Positions 30,243 through 39,976 of a stretch of 64,000 bases of DNA are shown in pieces. Source of the stretch: Cyanobium sp. ATX 6A2. GTDB lineage: Bacteria; Cyanobacteriota; Cyanobacteriia; PCC-6307; Cyanobiaceae. The notes below the pieces were generated by a model. The model was not told the origin of the DNA. It saw only the letters and a list, made by a program, of their open reading frames with translations, and did not search any database. The DNA is taken from positions 248,001 through 312,000 of the forward strand of contig NZ_JAGQCU010000001.1 in assembly GCF_024346355.1 (NCBI RefSeq). The letters run 5' to 3'. Position 1 is the stretch's first letter, and every line of letters starts with the position of its first letter. A program made the translations under genes and the position numbers.

Positions 30243-32947
30243 CAGCTGTCGGCAGCGCGGATCACCCGCACGGCACTGGCGCGCAGGCGGCCACTCTTAG
30301 TGGTGGCGGGCGGTTTCTTGGCGGCCGGCTTCTTGGCGCCGCTCGTCCTGGGGCTGCCCGCCTTGCTGCTGCCCTTCTTGCCGCTGGACTTCTTGGCGGC
30401 CAGGAGCTCCACCGCCTGCTCCAGGCTGATCGTGTCGGCGGTGGTGCCCTCCGGCAGGGAGGCATTCACCTTTCCCTGTTTCACGTAGAGGCCGTAGGGG
30501 CCATCAAACAGCTGGATCGCCTCTTCACCGCCCTCTGGGATGCCCAGGTCCTTGAGGGCGGTGCGGCCACCGCGGCCGCGTTTGGGCATGGCCAGCAATT
30601 CCAGGGCGCGGCTAAGGCCCACCTCCAGCACGTCGTCCTCAGCCTTGAGGGAGCGGTAGTCCTTCTCACCCTTGCCTTTGTCGTGCACCACATAGGGTCC
30701 GAAGCGACCCAGGCCCGCCTGCACCTTGCCCCCGTCGGGATGCTCCCCGAGCAGACGCGGCAGGCGCAGCAGGCCGAGGGCGTCCTCGAGGCTGAGCTCC
30801 TCCGGCTTCCCACCCTTGGGCAGCGAGGCGCGCTTGGGCTTGGGGTTCTCGTCGCTCACCTGGCCCCGCTGCACGTAGGGGCCGTACTGGCCAAAGAGCA
30901 GATACACCAGCTCGCCGGTTTCGGGATCCTCCCCGAGCGCCTCAGGTCCCTCCGCTTTTTGCCGCAGGATCAGTTCGGCCTTGGCCGCATCCAGATCAGC
31001 CGGGGTGATCTCCTGGGGCAGGGTGGCCTTGACCAGTTCCTCGCTGCCATCGTCGGCCACCCGCTTGGTTTCCAGGTAGGCGCCGAAACGGCCGATACGC
31101 ACCACGCAGGGCAGGCCCTCGAGGGCCACCGTGCGTGAGGCGCCCGGGTCGATGTCGCTCTCGCGCTGGGCCACCTGGGTTTCCAGGCCCTTGTCTCCCT
31201 TGTAGAAGCTCTCCAGGTAGGGCAGCCATTGCACCTGGCCGTGGGAGATTTCATCGAGGGTGTTCTCCATCCGGGCCGTGAAGCCGGGATCCACTAGATC
31301 GGGGAAGTGCTCCTCCAGCAGGGCCGTCACCGCAAAGGCGGTGAAGCTGGGCGTCAGGGCATTGTTGGCAAGCGTGGCGTAGCCGCGGTCCACGATCGTG
31401 CCGATGATCGAGGCGTAGGTGGAGGGGCGGCCGATGCCCTCCTTCTCCAGGGTCTTGACCAGGGCCGCTTCGCTGTAGCGAGCCGGCGGCTGGGTCTGGT
31501 GGCCCAGCGCCTCCACGCCCTTGCAGGCCGGGGTGTCACCCTGGTTGAGAGCCGGCAGCAGCACCTCCTGGCCCTCCAGGGCGGCGTCGGGATCGTCACT
31601 GCCTTCCACGTAGGCGCGGAAGAAGCCGGGGAAGTCGATGCGCTTGCCGCTGGCCCGGAACCCGGCCCGGCCGAGAGTGCCAGCGTCCACGTCCAGGTCA
31701 ACGCTCAGCATCGTGAGCCTGGCGTCAGCCATCTGGGAGGCCACGGTGCGCTTCCAGATCAGCTCATAGAGGGCCAGGTCGCGGCCATCGAGGCCGGCGG
31801 CCGCCGGGTCGCGGAAGCTCTCGCCCGCCGGGCGGATGGCCTCATGGGCCTCCTGGGCGTTGCGGGCCTTGGTGGTGAACTGGCGCGGGCTGGGGCTGAG
31901 GTAGGTGCTGCCGTACTTCTGCTCCACGCAGCTGCGAGCGGCGCTGATCGCCTGCTCGCTCAGGTGCACCGAATCGGTGCGCATGTAGGTGATGAAGCCG
32001 CGCTCGTACAGCCCCTGGGCGGTGCGCATGGTTTCGCGGGCCGAGAGGCGCAGCTTGCGGTTGGCCTCCTGCTGCAGGGTGCTGGTGGTGAAGGGAGCCA
32101 CCGGCCTGCGGGTGGTGGGCTTCTCCTCCACCGCCGCCACCCGCCAGGGGGCCTGCTCCACGGCCTGCTGCAGCTGCCTTGCCTCAGCCTCGGCCAGCAG
32201 CCTCACTTTGCTGCCGGCCTTGAGGGCGCCGGTGGTCTCGTCGAAGTCGCTGCCCCCGGCGATCTTCACCCCATCCAGGTGGCTGAGCTTGGCCTCGAAG
32301 CCACCGCCGCCCTGCTCCAGCCGGGCCTTGAGGTCCCAGTAGCTGCCGCTGCGAAAGGCGCGCCGGGCCCGCTCGCGCTGCACCAGCAGCCGCACCGCCA
32401 CCGATTGCACCCGACCGGCCGAGAGGCCCCAGGCCACCTTCTTCCACAGCAGGGGCGAGAGGGTGTAGCCCACCAGGCGATCGAGGATGCGCCGGGTTTC
32501 CTGGGCATGCACCAGTTCCATGTCGAGGTCGCGGGTGTCCTCGAGGGCCCGGCTGATCGCCTCCTTGGTGATCTCGTGGAACACCATCCGCTTCACCGGA
32601 ACCTTGGGGTTGAGCAGCTGCAGCAGATGCCAGCTGATCGACTCGCCCTCCCGGTCTTCGTCGGTGGCCAGCAGCAGCTGGTCGGCATCCCGGAGGGCGT
32701 CCTTGAGTTCCTTCACCACCTTTTTCTTGTCCTTCGGCACCACGTAGAGGGGCTCGAAGGCGCTGGCGGTATTCACCCCCAGGTTGGCCCACTTCTCGCC
32801 CTTGTGGGCGGCTGGGATCTCGCTGGCGTTATTGGGCAGGTCGCGCACATGCCCCATGGAGGCCTCCACCCTGAAGTCCCCGGGCAGGAACTTGCGGATG
32901 GTTCGGGCCTTGGTGGGGCTCTCGACGATGACCAGGGTGTGACCCAC
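30242..32947 (-). CDS. topA: DNA topoisomerase I
   Basis: Type IA topoisomerase relaxing negative supercoils. From the GTG at 32947 the protein is 901 residues: the Toprim domain with [16 protein letters not shown] at the N-terminus and DEDREGE (96-102), the catalytic tyrosine in [10 protein letters not shown] (Tyr321), and then three or more C-terminal repeat modules containing GRFGPY or FGAYLE-type sequences. The last 50 residues are Lys/Ser/Ala-rich ([22 protein letters not shown]), like histone H1. The frame is open to 33031 but the Toprim start is at VGHTLVIVE. It heads a tightly overlapped run with four downstream genes. Confidence 0.96.
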   Translation of the reverse strand: MGHTLVIVESPTKARTIRKFLPGDFRVEASMGHVRDLPNNASEIPAAHKGEKWANLGVNTASAFEPLYVVPKDKKKVVKELKDALRDADQLLLATDEDREGESISWHLLQLLNPKVPVKRMVFHEITKEAISRALEDTRDLDMELVHAQETRRILDRLVGYTLSPLLWKKVAWGLSAGRVQSVAVRLLVQRERARRAFRSGSYWDLKARLEQGGGGFEAKLSHLDGVKIAGGSDFDETTGALKAGSKVRLLAEAEARQLQQAVEQAPWRVAAVEEKPTTRRPVAPFTTSTLQQEANRKLRLSARETMRTAQGLYERGFITYMRTDSVHLSEQAISAARSCVEQKYGSTYLSPSPRQFTTKARNAQEAHEAIRPAGESFRDPAAAGLDGRDLALYELIWKRTVASQMADARLTMLSVDLDVDAGTLGRAGFRASGKRIDFPGFFRAYVEGSDDPDAALEGQEVLLPALNQGDTPACKGVEALGHQTQPPARYSEAALVKTLEKEGIGRPSTYASIIGTIVDRGYATLANNALTPSFTAFAVTALLEEHFPDLVDPGFTARMENTLDEISHGQVQWLPYLESFYKGDKGLETQVAQRESDIDPGASRTVALEGLPCVVRIGRFGAYLETKRVADDGSEELVKATLPQEITPADLDAAKAELILRQKAEGPEALGEDPETGELVYLLFGQYGPYVQRGQVSDENPKPKRASLPKGGKPEELSLEDALGLLRLPRLLGEHPDGGKVQAGLGRFGPYVVHDKGKGEKDYRSLKAEDDVLEVGLSRALELLAMPKRGRGGRTALKDLGIPEGGEEAIQLFDGPYGLYVKQGKVNASLPEGTTADTISLEQAVELLAAKKSSGKKGSSKAGSPRTSGAKKPAAKKPPATTKSGRLRASAVRVIRAADS

Positions 32948-33054
32948 AGACAGGTGGACGACCGCCTCCCTCTTTATCGCACCGACGGCCCAGGGCGACG
33001 AGGCCAACACGGTTACAGTCGGCCCCAACAAACCCAGGCCCCACAGCCACTGTG

Positions 33055-34653
33055 ATGTTTCTGCCCGGCGTGGCGGTGCCCGCCCGTTTCGTCGCCGCCA
33101 TTCCCGTCGGCGCCATTGACGCCAGCGAGGCCATCGGCAGCGGTGCCGGCATCCCAGGCCTGGCCCTTCAGCTGAACGCCGCAGCGATCGCCCCGGAGGC
33201 GGCGGTGCTGCTGGCCCTGCTGGCCTGCCTGCTGGTCGACCTGGCGGGCGAGCAGGCCGCCAGCCGCTGGGTGCCCCCGCTTAGCTATGCCGGCCTCGGC
33301 GCCGCCCTGCTGCTGCTCGCGCTGCAGTGGAACACGGCCGACCTGCAGCCCTCCTTTCTGGGCAGTTTTCTGGCCGACAACCTGGCCATCGCCTTCCGGT
33401 CCGTGGTGGCCGCCTCCACCCTGATCACCCTGATGCTGAGCTGGCGCTATGTGGAGCGCAGCGGCACGCCGGTTGGCGAATACGCCGCCATTCTCCTGGC
33501 CGCCACCCTGGGGGCCATGGTCCTGTGCGGTGCCACCGATCTGGTCACCATCTTCGTGTCTCTGGAAACCCTCTCGGTCGCCAGTTATCTGCTCGCGGGC
33601 TACATGAAGCGCGACGCCCGCAGCTCTGAAGCGGCCCTCAAATATCTGCTTGTGGGTTCGGCCGCGGCGGCGGTGTTCCTCTACGGCGCCTCCCTGCTGT
33701 ATGGACTCACCGGTGGCTCCACCAGCCTGGACGCCGTGGCCCTGGCCCTGGAGACCAGCGCCAGCCCGATCGCCGCCCTGGCCCTGGTGTTCGTGCTGGC
33801 CACGGTGGCGTTCAAGATCGCGGCCGTGCCCTTCCACCAGTGGACGCCCGACGTCTATGAGGGCTCGCCCACGCCAGTGGTGGCCTTTCTGTCCGTGGGC
33901 TCCAAGGCCGCTGGCTTCGCCCTCGCCCTGCGCATCCTGGTGGGCTGCTTCGGCAGTTTCGACACCCAATGGAAGCTGCTGTTCACCGTGCTGGCGGTGC
34001 TGAGCATGGTGCTCGGCAACGTGGTGGCCCTGGCCCAGACCTCGATGAAGCGGATGCTGGCCTACAGCTCGATCGGCCAGGCCGGCTTCGTGATGATCGG
34101 GCTGGTGTGCGGCACCGAGGAAGGCTTCGCGGCCATGGTGCTCTACATGGCCGCCTATCTGTTCATGAATCTGGGCGCCTTTGCCTGCATCATCCTGTTC
34201 TCGCTGCGCACCGGCAGCGACCGCATCGCCGACTATGCCGGCCTGTATCAGAAGGATCCTCTGATCACCCTTGGCCTCAGCCTCTGCCTGCTGTCCCTGG
34301 GGGGAATCCCGCCGATGCTCGGCTTCTTCGCCAAGATCTACCTGTTCTTCGCCGGCTGGGCCGACGGCCAGTACCTGCTGGTGGTGGTGGGTCTGCTCAC
34401 CTCGGTGGTGTCGATCTACTACTACATCTCGGTGATCAAGATGATGGTGGTGAAGGAGCCCCAGGAGGCCTCCGATGTGGTGAAGGCCTACCCGGAGATC
34501 AACTGGTCGCTGCCTGGGCTGCCTTCCCTGCGCGCCGCCCTGGTGGGCTGCGTGATCGTCACGGCAGTTGGCGGGATCCTTTCCAGCCCACTGTTCACCT
34601 GGGCCAGCCAGAGTGTGGCTGGAACCCCGATCCTGCAGGGCACCCTTGGCTGA
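33055..34653 (+). CDS. ndhB: NAD(P)H-quinone oxidoreductase subunit 2
   Basis: Membrane proton-pumping subunit of the photosynthetic NDH-1 complex, used in respiration, cyclic electron flow and CO2 uptake. The 532-residue protein has about 14 spans; strong signatures include [40 protein letters not shown] and [20 protein letters not shown]. Lys and Glu residues in the antiporter-like part ([19 protein letters not shown]) are the proton-channel sites in this family. The ATG at 33055 is preceded in frame by GTG at 33052; either could start. About 100 bases separate it from the divergent topA. Confidence 0.97.
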   Translation: MFLPGVAVPARFVAAIPVGAIDASEAIGSGAGIPGLALQLNAAAIAPEAAVLLALLACLLVDLAGEQAASRWVPPLSYAGLGAALLLLALQWNTADLQPSFLGSFLADNLAIAFRSVVAASTLITLMLSWRYVERSGTPVGEYAAILLAATLGAMVLCGATDLVTIFVSLETLSVASYLLAGYMKRDARSSEAALKYLLVGSAAAAVFLYGASLLYGLTGGSTSLDAVALALETSASPIAALALVFVLATVAFKIAAVPFHQWTPDVYEGSPTPVVAFLSVGSKAAGFALALRILVGCFGSFDTQWKLLFTVLAVLSMVLGNVVALAQTSMKRMLAYSSIGQAGFVMIGLVCGTEEGFAAMVLYMAAYLFMNLGAFACIILFSLRTGSDRIADYAGLYQKDPLITLGLSLCLLSLGGIPPMLGFFAKIYLFFAGWADGQYLLVVVGLLTSVVSIYYYISVIKMMVVKEPQEASDVVKAYPEINWSLPGLPSLRAALVGCVIVTAVGGILSSPLFTWASQSVAGTPILQGTLG

Positions 34654-34681
34654 CTCGCGGCTCTCTGAATCCCGCCTGAGG

Positions 34682-34747
34682 GGTTCAGATTCAACTGGTT
34701 CGGATTCGGCTGGTTCAGGTTCTACTGGTTCAGGGACGAACGGTTCA
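34682..34747 (+). repeat. In-frame 15-bp imperfect tandem repeat
   Basis: Four consecutive 15-base units plus a partial fifth, with consensus GGTTCAGATTCGACT, in the 124-base gap between ndhB and the MacB-type ATPase. Each unit is five codons and the array reads in the same frame as the ATPase gene, giving a Gly-Ser-Asp-Ser-Thr type pentapeptide repeat (GSDST GSDSA GSGST GSGTN GS). The composition is less GC-rich than neighbours. No in-frame stop separates it from the ATG at 34778, and a TTG at 34646 could open it. Confidence 0.85.
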
Positions 34748-34777
34748 CGCCCATCTGAGGCGCGGCGTGAGCTGGCC

Positions 34778-35446
34778 ATGCCGGTGGCCGAGCTGGTGGG
34801 TGTGGAGAAGGTGTACGGCAGCGGCGATGCCGAGGTACGTGCCCTCGACGGCCTCAATCTGCAGGTGAACCAGGGCGACTACCTGGCGGTGATGGGGGCC
34901 TCCGGATCGGGTAAGAGCACGGCCATGAACATCCTTGGCTGCCTCGACCGTCCCACTGCCGGCAGCTACCGGCTCAACGGCGTGCCGGTGGAAACCCTCA
35001 ACGACGATCAGCTGGCCGATCTGCGCAACCGCGAGCTGGGCTTCGTGTTCCAGCAGTTTCACCTGCTGCCCCAGCTCACGGCCCTGGACAACGTGACCCT
35101 GCCGATGATCTACGCCGGGGTTCCGGCCAGCGAGCGGCGCCAGCGGGCCCGACGGGCCCTGGAGCGGGTGGGGCTGGGGCAACGCCTTCACAACAAGCCC
35201 AACCAGCTGTCCGGCGGGCAGCAGCAGCGGGTGGCGATCGCCCGGGCGATCATCAACGAGCCGGCCCTGCTGCTGGCCGATGAGCCCACCGGGGCCCTCG
35301 ATTCCCACACCACCGAAGAGGTGCTGGACATCGTGGATGAGCTGCACCGCGGCGGCATCACCGTGGTGATCGTGACCCACGAGGACAACGTGGCCGCCCG
35401 GGCCGAGCAGGTGGTGCACTTCCGCGACGGCCGCATCACCGGCTGA
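34778..35446 (+). CDS. ABC transporter ATP-binding protein (MacB/LolD/DevA type)
   Basis: A 222-residue ATPase with Walker A GASGSGKST (40-48), the LSGGQQQRVAIARA signature, Walker B LLLADEPTGALD and the switch His in VIVTHEDNVAARAEQ. It is closest to the MacB/LolD/DevA group, which drives mechanotransmission of lipoproteins, glycolipids or heterocyst envelope lipids. No FtsX-type permease lies beside it, so its partner is elsewhere. The ATG at 34778 starts the conserved domain, but the frame extends upstream through the 15-bp repeat, which may encode a Ser/Gly-rich leader. It follows ndhB. Confidence 0.92.
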   Translation: MPVAELVGVEKVYGSGDAEVRALDGLNLQVNQGDYLAVMGASGSGKSTAMNILGCLDRPTAGSYRLNGVPVETLNDDQLADLRNRELGFVFQQFHLLPQLTALDNVTLPMIYAGVPASERRQRARRALERVGLGQRLHNKPNQLSGGQQQRVAIARAIINEPALLLADEPTGALDSHTTEEVLDIVDELHRGGITVVIVTHEDNVAARAEQVVHFRDGRITG

Positions 35447-35487
35447 AGGGTTCCGGATCCTCGCCCTTCTGCCTCAGCCGCCGCGCC

Positions 35488-36783
35488 TCAGCCCCCCAGC
35501 GGGCCGGCTTCTGAGGCGATGCTGTCAGGACGCTCGAGCCGTTGCAGCAGCTGGCCCATCATCTGGGCGATCACATCGCTGCCCAGCGGGTTGAGCAGAT
35601 CAGCACCCGGCTCGAACCCGCCCGGATCCACCGCCACCCAGCCACCGTCGCTGGGCAGGCGCAGCTCGAAGTGCAGGTGCGGCCCGGTGCTCAGGCCGGT
35701 GCTGCCGACACGGCCGATCACCTCGCCCTGGCGCACGCGGTCACCCGCCTTCACATACAACTCGCTGAGGTGGGCGTAGAGGGTGCGGCGGCGGGGATTG
35801 TCGTGCTCCAGTTCCACCACCAGGCCATACCCCCCGGCCTCGCCGCTGCTCACCACCTTGCCGCCGAGCGACGCCACCACCGGGGCGCCCGTGGGCGCAG
35901 CCAGATCGATGCCGGTGTGCATCAGCCAACTCGCCAGGATCGGGTGCAGGCGATAGCCGAACCCACTGGTGTTGACCCCGGCGCCGATCAGGGGGAACAG
36001 CAGGCTGCGGTTGCCGTTGCCGGCCACCGGAGCGGGCCGGGGGGTGATCGCAAACACATCGGCCAGGCGCAGGCTGCTGCCATCGCCACCCAGCAGGGAG
36101 GCCACCGGAACGGTGAGGGGCGTGGTCATCGGGGTGGTGAACACCTCGCCCATGGCACCGCTCCAGCCGCTGCGTCCGGCCTGGAGCTGCTCACGGGCCG
36201 CGTCCAGGGCGGCGGGATCGCTGGGATCAAGGGGCCAGGACTGGTTCTCGGATCGGCCGCGCCAGCGCACCACCACACCGGTGTTGCATTCCTGCTCCGA
36301 GAGGGCGCCGCTGCGGCAGGCCTGGCGGTGGGCAGGGGCCTGCACCGGCGAGGCCATGGCACCGCTGCGGATGCGATCCCGTTCGGCCTGGGTCACCACG
36401 CCATCGCGCACCAGCTCGTCGAGGGAACGGTCGAAGCGCCGCGGCTCGGGGGTGGCCAGGCCGGCGGGATCGGGCCTCAGGGGCCTGGGCTGGGCAGGTT
36501 GGCTCAGGCGGCCGGGCTGGGGGGCCGCCGCCGGTGCGGTGGAGGCTGGCGGAGTGGCGATCGGCACCGCCGGAGCGGGCCGGGGAAGATCCGGCGGCAG
36601 GGTGATGGGGGCGGTTCCCAGGCTTGCCGCCGGTGCCGCCGCTGGCGGCTGTGCAGACCGGGACGGTTCAGGGGCCTGCTCCTGGGCCAGGGCCAGACCC
36701 AACCCCCCGACGCTGGAGAGGGCCACCAGGGAGGTCAGGCCCAGGCTCACGCGGATCGACCGCTGGAACAAAGATCTCACCAT
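35488..36783 (-). CDS. M23 family metallopeptidase (LytM-type)
   Basis: A 431-residue exported protein. An N-terminal signal (RSLFQRSIRVSLGLTSLVALSS...GLALAQE) is followed by a Pro/Ala-rich linker, a cysteine-containing middle part (RQACRSGALSEQECNTGVVVRWRG), and the C-terminal LytM/M23 domain with zinc ligands in HTGIDLAAPTGAPV and the HLHFELR motif; LIGAGVNTSGFGYRLHPI is typical. Such proteins cut peptidoglycan cross-links or activate amidases at division. The ATG at 36783 is chosen since the preceding frame lacks a signal sequence. Its end is convergent with the ATPase gene. Confidence 0.9.
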   Translation of the reverse strand: MVRSLFQRSIRVSLGLTSLVALSSVGGLGLALAQEQAPEPSRSAQPPAAAPAASLGTAPITLPPDLPRPAPAVPIATPPASTAPAAAPQPGRLSQPAQPRPLRPDPAGLATPEPRRFDRSLDELVRDGVVTQAERDRIRSGAMASPVQAPAHRQACRSGALSEQECNTGVVVRWRGRSENQSWPLDPSDPAALDAAREQLQAGRSGWSGAMGEVFTTPMTTPLTVPVASLLGGDGSSLRLADVFAITPRPAPVAGNGNRSLLFPLIGAGVNTSGFGYRLHPILASWLMHTGIDLAAPTGAPVVASLGGKVVSSGEAGGYGLVVELEHDNPRRRTLYAHLSELYVKAGDRVRQGEVIGRVGSTGLSTGPHLHFELRLPSDGGWVAVDPGGFEPGADLLNPLGSDVIAQMMGQLLQRLERPDSIASEAGPLGG

Positions 36784-36823
36784 GGGGCTAATAGTAATCA
36801 GGCCCACCGGCGCAGCACCGGTC

Positions 36824-37582
36824 TCAGAACCGGCGCTGCAGGCGGGTGGTGAGGGGCCCCCGACGCAGCCGCAGAGCGCCATCCACCGTCAGCCCCTCCA
36901 CCTGCCAGAGCGAGCCGGCATGCAGCAGGCCCTGGGGGCAGCTCTGGAGGCGGCTCTCCGCCAGGCGCCGGATGGCCTCGCCACTGCCGCCAGCGCGATC
37001 GCCATCGCCGGCCTGGTCGCGGGCCCAGGCGAGGGCCCGCAGCACGCGGCACTCCAGACGCCGGGGCCGAGCCTGGGGATGGTGGTGTCCAGCCCCACCC
37101 AGCGCCTCCGCGAGGGCGATGGCCCCGGGCGGCACGCGGTTGATGCCGTTGACGCCCACGCCCACCTGGGCCCAGCGCACGCGATCGCCGCGCAGGCGCA
37201 GGCGGGGCAGCACGCCGGCCAGCTTGCGCCCCTGCAGCAGCAGGTCGTTGGGCCACTTGATGCGGGGCTGCAGGCCGAGGGCCTCGAGCTCCAGCGCCAG
37301 CCCCACCACCACGGCCAGCCCCAGAGCGGCAGCGGGCCGCGCCGGCCAGGGCAGGGCCGCGCTCAGCCACACCCCCCCCGGGGGCGACTGCCAGGGACGC
37401 CCCCGCTGCCCATGGCCGTAGCGCTGGCGCCTGGCTACCACCGCCAGGGGAGCCTGGCCGGCGACGGGCCCGCCGCCGCGCCGCCGCAGCCAGCGTTCCA
37501 GTTCGATCTCGGTGCTGGCGCACACCGGCAGACGGCGCAGCTGCCAGGGGCCCGGGTTGGTGGCGGGCACAGCCGGAATCAC
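36824..37582 (-). CDS. birA: Biotin--[acetyl-CoA-carboxylase] ligase
   Basis: Activates biotin as biotinyl-AMP and attaches it to the carboxyl carrier protein of acetyl-CoA carboxylase. The 252-residue protein shows the biotin/ATP site RYGHGQRGRPW (54-64), GGVWLSAALP and KWPNDLLLQGRKLAGVL (about 106-122) and the short C-terminal SH3-like domain. It lacks the N-terminal DNA-binding domain of E. coli BirA, so it is a catalytic-only form. The ATG overlaps the aminotransferase stop by four bases (ATGA). Confidence 0.94.
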   Translation of the reverse strand: MIPAVPATNPGPWQLRRLPVCASTEIELERWLRRRGGGPVAGQAPLAVVARRQRYGHGQRGRPWQSPPGGVWLSAALPWPARPAAALGLAVVVGLALELEALGLQPRIKWPNDLLLQGRKLAGVLPRLRLRGDRVRWAQVGVGVNGINRVPPGAIALAEALGGAGHHHPQARPRRLECRVLRALAWARDQAGDGDRAGGSGEAIRRLAESRLQSCPQGLLHAGSLWQVEGLTVDGALRLRRGPLTTRLQRRF

Positions 37583-38772
37583 CGAGCGGCCAGCCAGTGG
37601 CGGATGCGGGCGGCACCCGCTTCGAGCTCGACCTGTGGGTGCACCAGCGCCAGCCGGGCCCAGCCCTCACCCGCAGGCCCGAAGCCGTTGCCGGGGGTGA
37701 GGGCCACGCCTGTGCCCTCCAGCAGGGCGGCGCAGAAGGCCTCCGAATCGAGCCCCCGCGCCTGGGGGGGCAAGGCCAGCCAGAGATAGAGCGCCATCGA
37801 GGGGCGGCACACCGGCCAGCCGGCGGCCTCCAGGGCAGCGGCCATGGCATCGCGGCGCTCGCGGTACACCCCCCGCAGCTGCTCCGGCCACTCCGGCGCC
37901 TGCTCGATGGCCGCGATGGCGCCGGCCTGCAGCGCCAGCGACTGGTTGAAATCCACCACCCCCTTGAGCTGGCGCAGGGCGGTGATCAGCCACTCGGCGC
38001 CGATGGCGAAGGCCAGCCGGTAGCCCCCCAGGCACCAGCTCTTGGAGAGGGAGAAGAACTCGATGCCGCACTGGCGCCAGGCCGGATTGCGCAGCAAGGC
38101 CGGGGCCTCCCCCTCCAGGGCCAGGTCCACGTAGGGGTTGTCGTGGGCGAGCACGATGTCGTGGGCGAGGGCCTTCGCCACCGCCGCATCCAGCCAGGCC
38201 TGCTCACCGGTGGTGGCGGTGGGGTTGTGGGGGAAGCCCAGCACCATCAGCCGCAGGGCGTCCCACTGGGCGGCAGGCAGGCGCTCGAAATCGGGTCGCC
38301 AACCGGCGGCCGCATCGAGGGGCAGCAGCACCGGCCGCGCCGAGGCCAGGTGCAAGCCGCCCATGTGGGATGGGTAGTAAGGATCGAGCAGCAGAGCCCC
38401 ATCGCCGGGGTTGAGCACCGCCAGGGGGAGGTGGGCCGTGCCCTCCTGGGACCCCACCAGCAACAGCACTTCGCGCTCGGGATCCACGGCAACGCCGAAG
38501 CGCCGCTGGGCCCAGCCGGCCACGGCCAGCCGGAACGGCAGGGTGGCGGCATGGAGGCAGTAGGCGGAGCTGGCCGGCCGCTGCAGCTGGGCGGCGATGG
38601 CCTCGAGGGCCACCACCGGCGGCTGCAGGTCGGTGGAGCCCAGCGAGAGATCGAGCAGCGCCGGCAGCCCCGAACCGGGATCGGCCGCACGGGCCCTGTA
38701 GACCGCCTTGCGGCGGTCGTTGCGGGCGAAGACGCCGCTGCCGAGCCGGCTCAGGCGGTCAGAGATGGGCAT
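37579..38772 (-). CDS. Class I/II aminotransferase
   Basis: A 397-residue pyridoxal-phosphate fold type I enzyme. Conserved parts are VGSQEGTAHLPLAVLNPGD, LDPYYPSHMGG, VLGFPHNPTATTG, AHDNPYVDLALEG and the lysine in FFSLSKSWCLGGYRLAFAIG. In the AspC/DapL/HisC region of the family, a specific amino-acid substrate cannot be fixed; LL-diaminopimelate aminotransferase-like or alanine/glutamate-type are possibilities. The ATG at 38772 overlaps the trxA stop by 14 bases, and the 3' end overlaps birA by four. Confidence 0.85.
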   Translation of the reverse strand: MPISDRLSRLGSGVFARNDRRKAVYRARAADPGSGLPALLDLSLGSTDLQPPVVALEAIAAQLQRPASSAYCLHAATLPFRLAVAGWAQRRFGVAVDPEREVLLLVGSQEGTAHLPLAVLNPGDGALLLDPYYPSHMGGLHLASARPVLLPLDAAAGWRPDFERLPAAQWDALRLMVLGFPHNPTATTGEQAWLDAAVAKALAHDIVLAHDNPYVDLALEGEAPALLRNPAWRQCGIEFFSLSKSWCLGGYRLAFAIGAEWLITALRQLKGVVDFNQSLALQAGAIAAIEQAPEWPEQLRGVYRERRDAMAAALEAAGWPVCRPSMALYLWLALPPQARGLDSEAFCAALLEGTGVALTPGNGFGPAGEGWARLALVHPQVELEAGAARIRHWLAAR

Positions 38773-39079
38773 CCAGGAAGGCCTTGAGCTGGGCCTGGGC
38801 CATCGCGCCCTCGTGGCGAGCCACAGGCTCCCCCCCCTTGAACAGCACCAGGGTGGGCAGGCCCTGCACCTGCAGCCGGTCGCGGCTGGCGGGGTTGGGA
38901 TCAGCCTCCAGCTTGCCCACCAACAGGCGGCCGGCATACTCAGCCGCCGCCCAGTCCATCAGGGGAGCCATCAGCCGGCAGGGACCGCACCACTGGGCCC
39001 AGACATCCACCAGGTAGGGAGTAGACGACTGCAGCACCTCGGTCTCGAAGCTGGCGTCGCTGAGCTGGGCTGCTGGCAC
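38759..39079 (-). CDS. trxA: Thioredoxin
   Basis: A 106-residue thioredoxin with the active site AQWCGPC (28-34), cis-Pro segment VQGLPTLVLFKGGE, and length typical of m/x-type thioredoxins. The start is GTG at 39079, the only canonical start giving normal length; the frame continues to 39304 but the extra part has no thioredoxin character. It reduces target disulfides with electrons from ferredoxin or NADPH thioredoxin reductase. The gene sits 55 bases after vipp1 and overlaps the aminotransferase start, implying cotranscription. Confidence 0.94.
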   Translation of the reverse strand: MPAAQLSDASFETEVLQSSTPYLVDVWAQWCGPCRLMAPLMDWAAAEYAGRLLVGKLEADPNPASRDRLQVQGLPTLVLFKGGEPVARHEGAMAQAQLKAFLDAHL

Positions 39080-39134
39080 AAGGGCGGAATCGGCGCAGCT
39101 GGATTGTATGGAGCCCCGCCGCCGTCGCCGTGAC

Positions 39135-39911
39135 TCAGAGCTGGTCGATGGAGCGCTTGAGTTCCTGAAGCTCGGCATCCACCTCCGCCACCTGGGCGGG
39201 TTGGAGCTGGGGCACCGGGGCGTCTTCCGCCGGCAGGGCAATCGGTTCCTCGGGAACACCGGCAAGCCGGTTCTTGAGGGCCGCCAGCTCGTCGTCCACA
39301 TCACTCCCCTGGAGGGCAGCGAACTGGCTTTCGAGATCGGCGCCGGCCAGTTCCGCGGCCGCCTGGCTGCGGGCCTCGAGAATCTGCACCTTCTCCTCCA
39401 TGCGCTCGAAGGCGGCCATGGCGTTGTCGGTGCCCAGCCCGCTCACGGCACTCTGCAGCTGCTCCTGGGCCTTGGCCGCCTGGGCCCGGGCCTTGAGCAT
39501 GTCCTTCTTGGTCTTGGCCTCGGCGATCTTGGCCTCCAGGGCCACCAGGCTCTTCTTCAGCCCCTCCACCTGAGATGACTGGGACTGCAGCTGGTTGTTG
39601 AGGGCCGTGGCCGTGTCCTGGTAGGTCTTGCGCCGCGAGAGCGCTTCGCGGGCCAGGTCCTCCTCGCTCTTTTTCAGCGCCAGCTCGGCCCGCTCATACC
39701 AGGTTTTGCTCTGGGCCTCGGCCTGCTCGGCCTGGTTCTGGATGCGCTTCTGGCTGGCGATCGCCGTGGCCACGGCCTGGCGCAGCTTCACCAGGTCGCG
39801 CTGCATGTCGTCAACCGACTGGTCGAGGATCTTGGCGGGGTCCTCCATGCTGCTGATCGCCGCGTTGGCGTTGGCGCGGAACAGGCGGCTAAGGCGGTCG
39901 AAGAAGCCCAT
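39135..39911 (-). CDS. vipp1: Vipp1/IM30 (PspA family) membrane remodelling protein
   Basis: A 258-residue PspA/Vipp1 protein forming rings and rods on membranes; Vipp1 is needed for thylakoid maintenance. It begins MGFFDRLSRLFRANANAAIS, with the amphipathic first helix, then long coiled coils (to about residue 220). Beyond the PspA core a flexible segment leads to a final helix VDAELQELKRSIDQL, the C-terminal extension that distinguishes Vipp1 from PspA. The ATG at 39911 is used. It starts a group with trxA, the aminotransferase and birA. Confidence 0.93.
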   Translation of the reverse strand: MGFFDRLSRLFRANANAAISSMEDPAKILDQSVDDMQRDLVKLRQAVATAIASQKRIQNQAEQAEAQSKTWYERAELALKKSEEDLAREALSRRKTYQDTATALNNQLQSQSSQVEGLKKSLVALEAKIAEAKTKKDMLKARAQAAKAQEQLQSAVSGLGTDNAMAAFERMEEKVQILEARSQAAAELAGADLESQFAALQGSDVDDELAALKNRLAGVPEEPIALPAEDAPVPQLQPAQVAEVDAELQELKRSIDQL

Positions 39912-39976
39912 GAAGGCGAGCGGGGCGATGCTTGAGGCTAACCACAACCGCCGCGCCGCTCCGCACGGCCCAGCCC

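Noticed and set aside
31307-33055. Plus-strand open frame of 582 codons antisense to topA
   Set aside because: The same composition effect; rich in Gly, Leu, His and Gln without domain features.
33013-34857. Minus-strand open frame of 614 codons antisense to ndhB
   Set aside because: No recognisable domain, very rich in Gly, Gln and His; a shadow of the hydrophobic ndhB codons.
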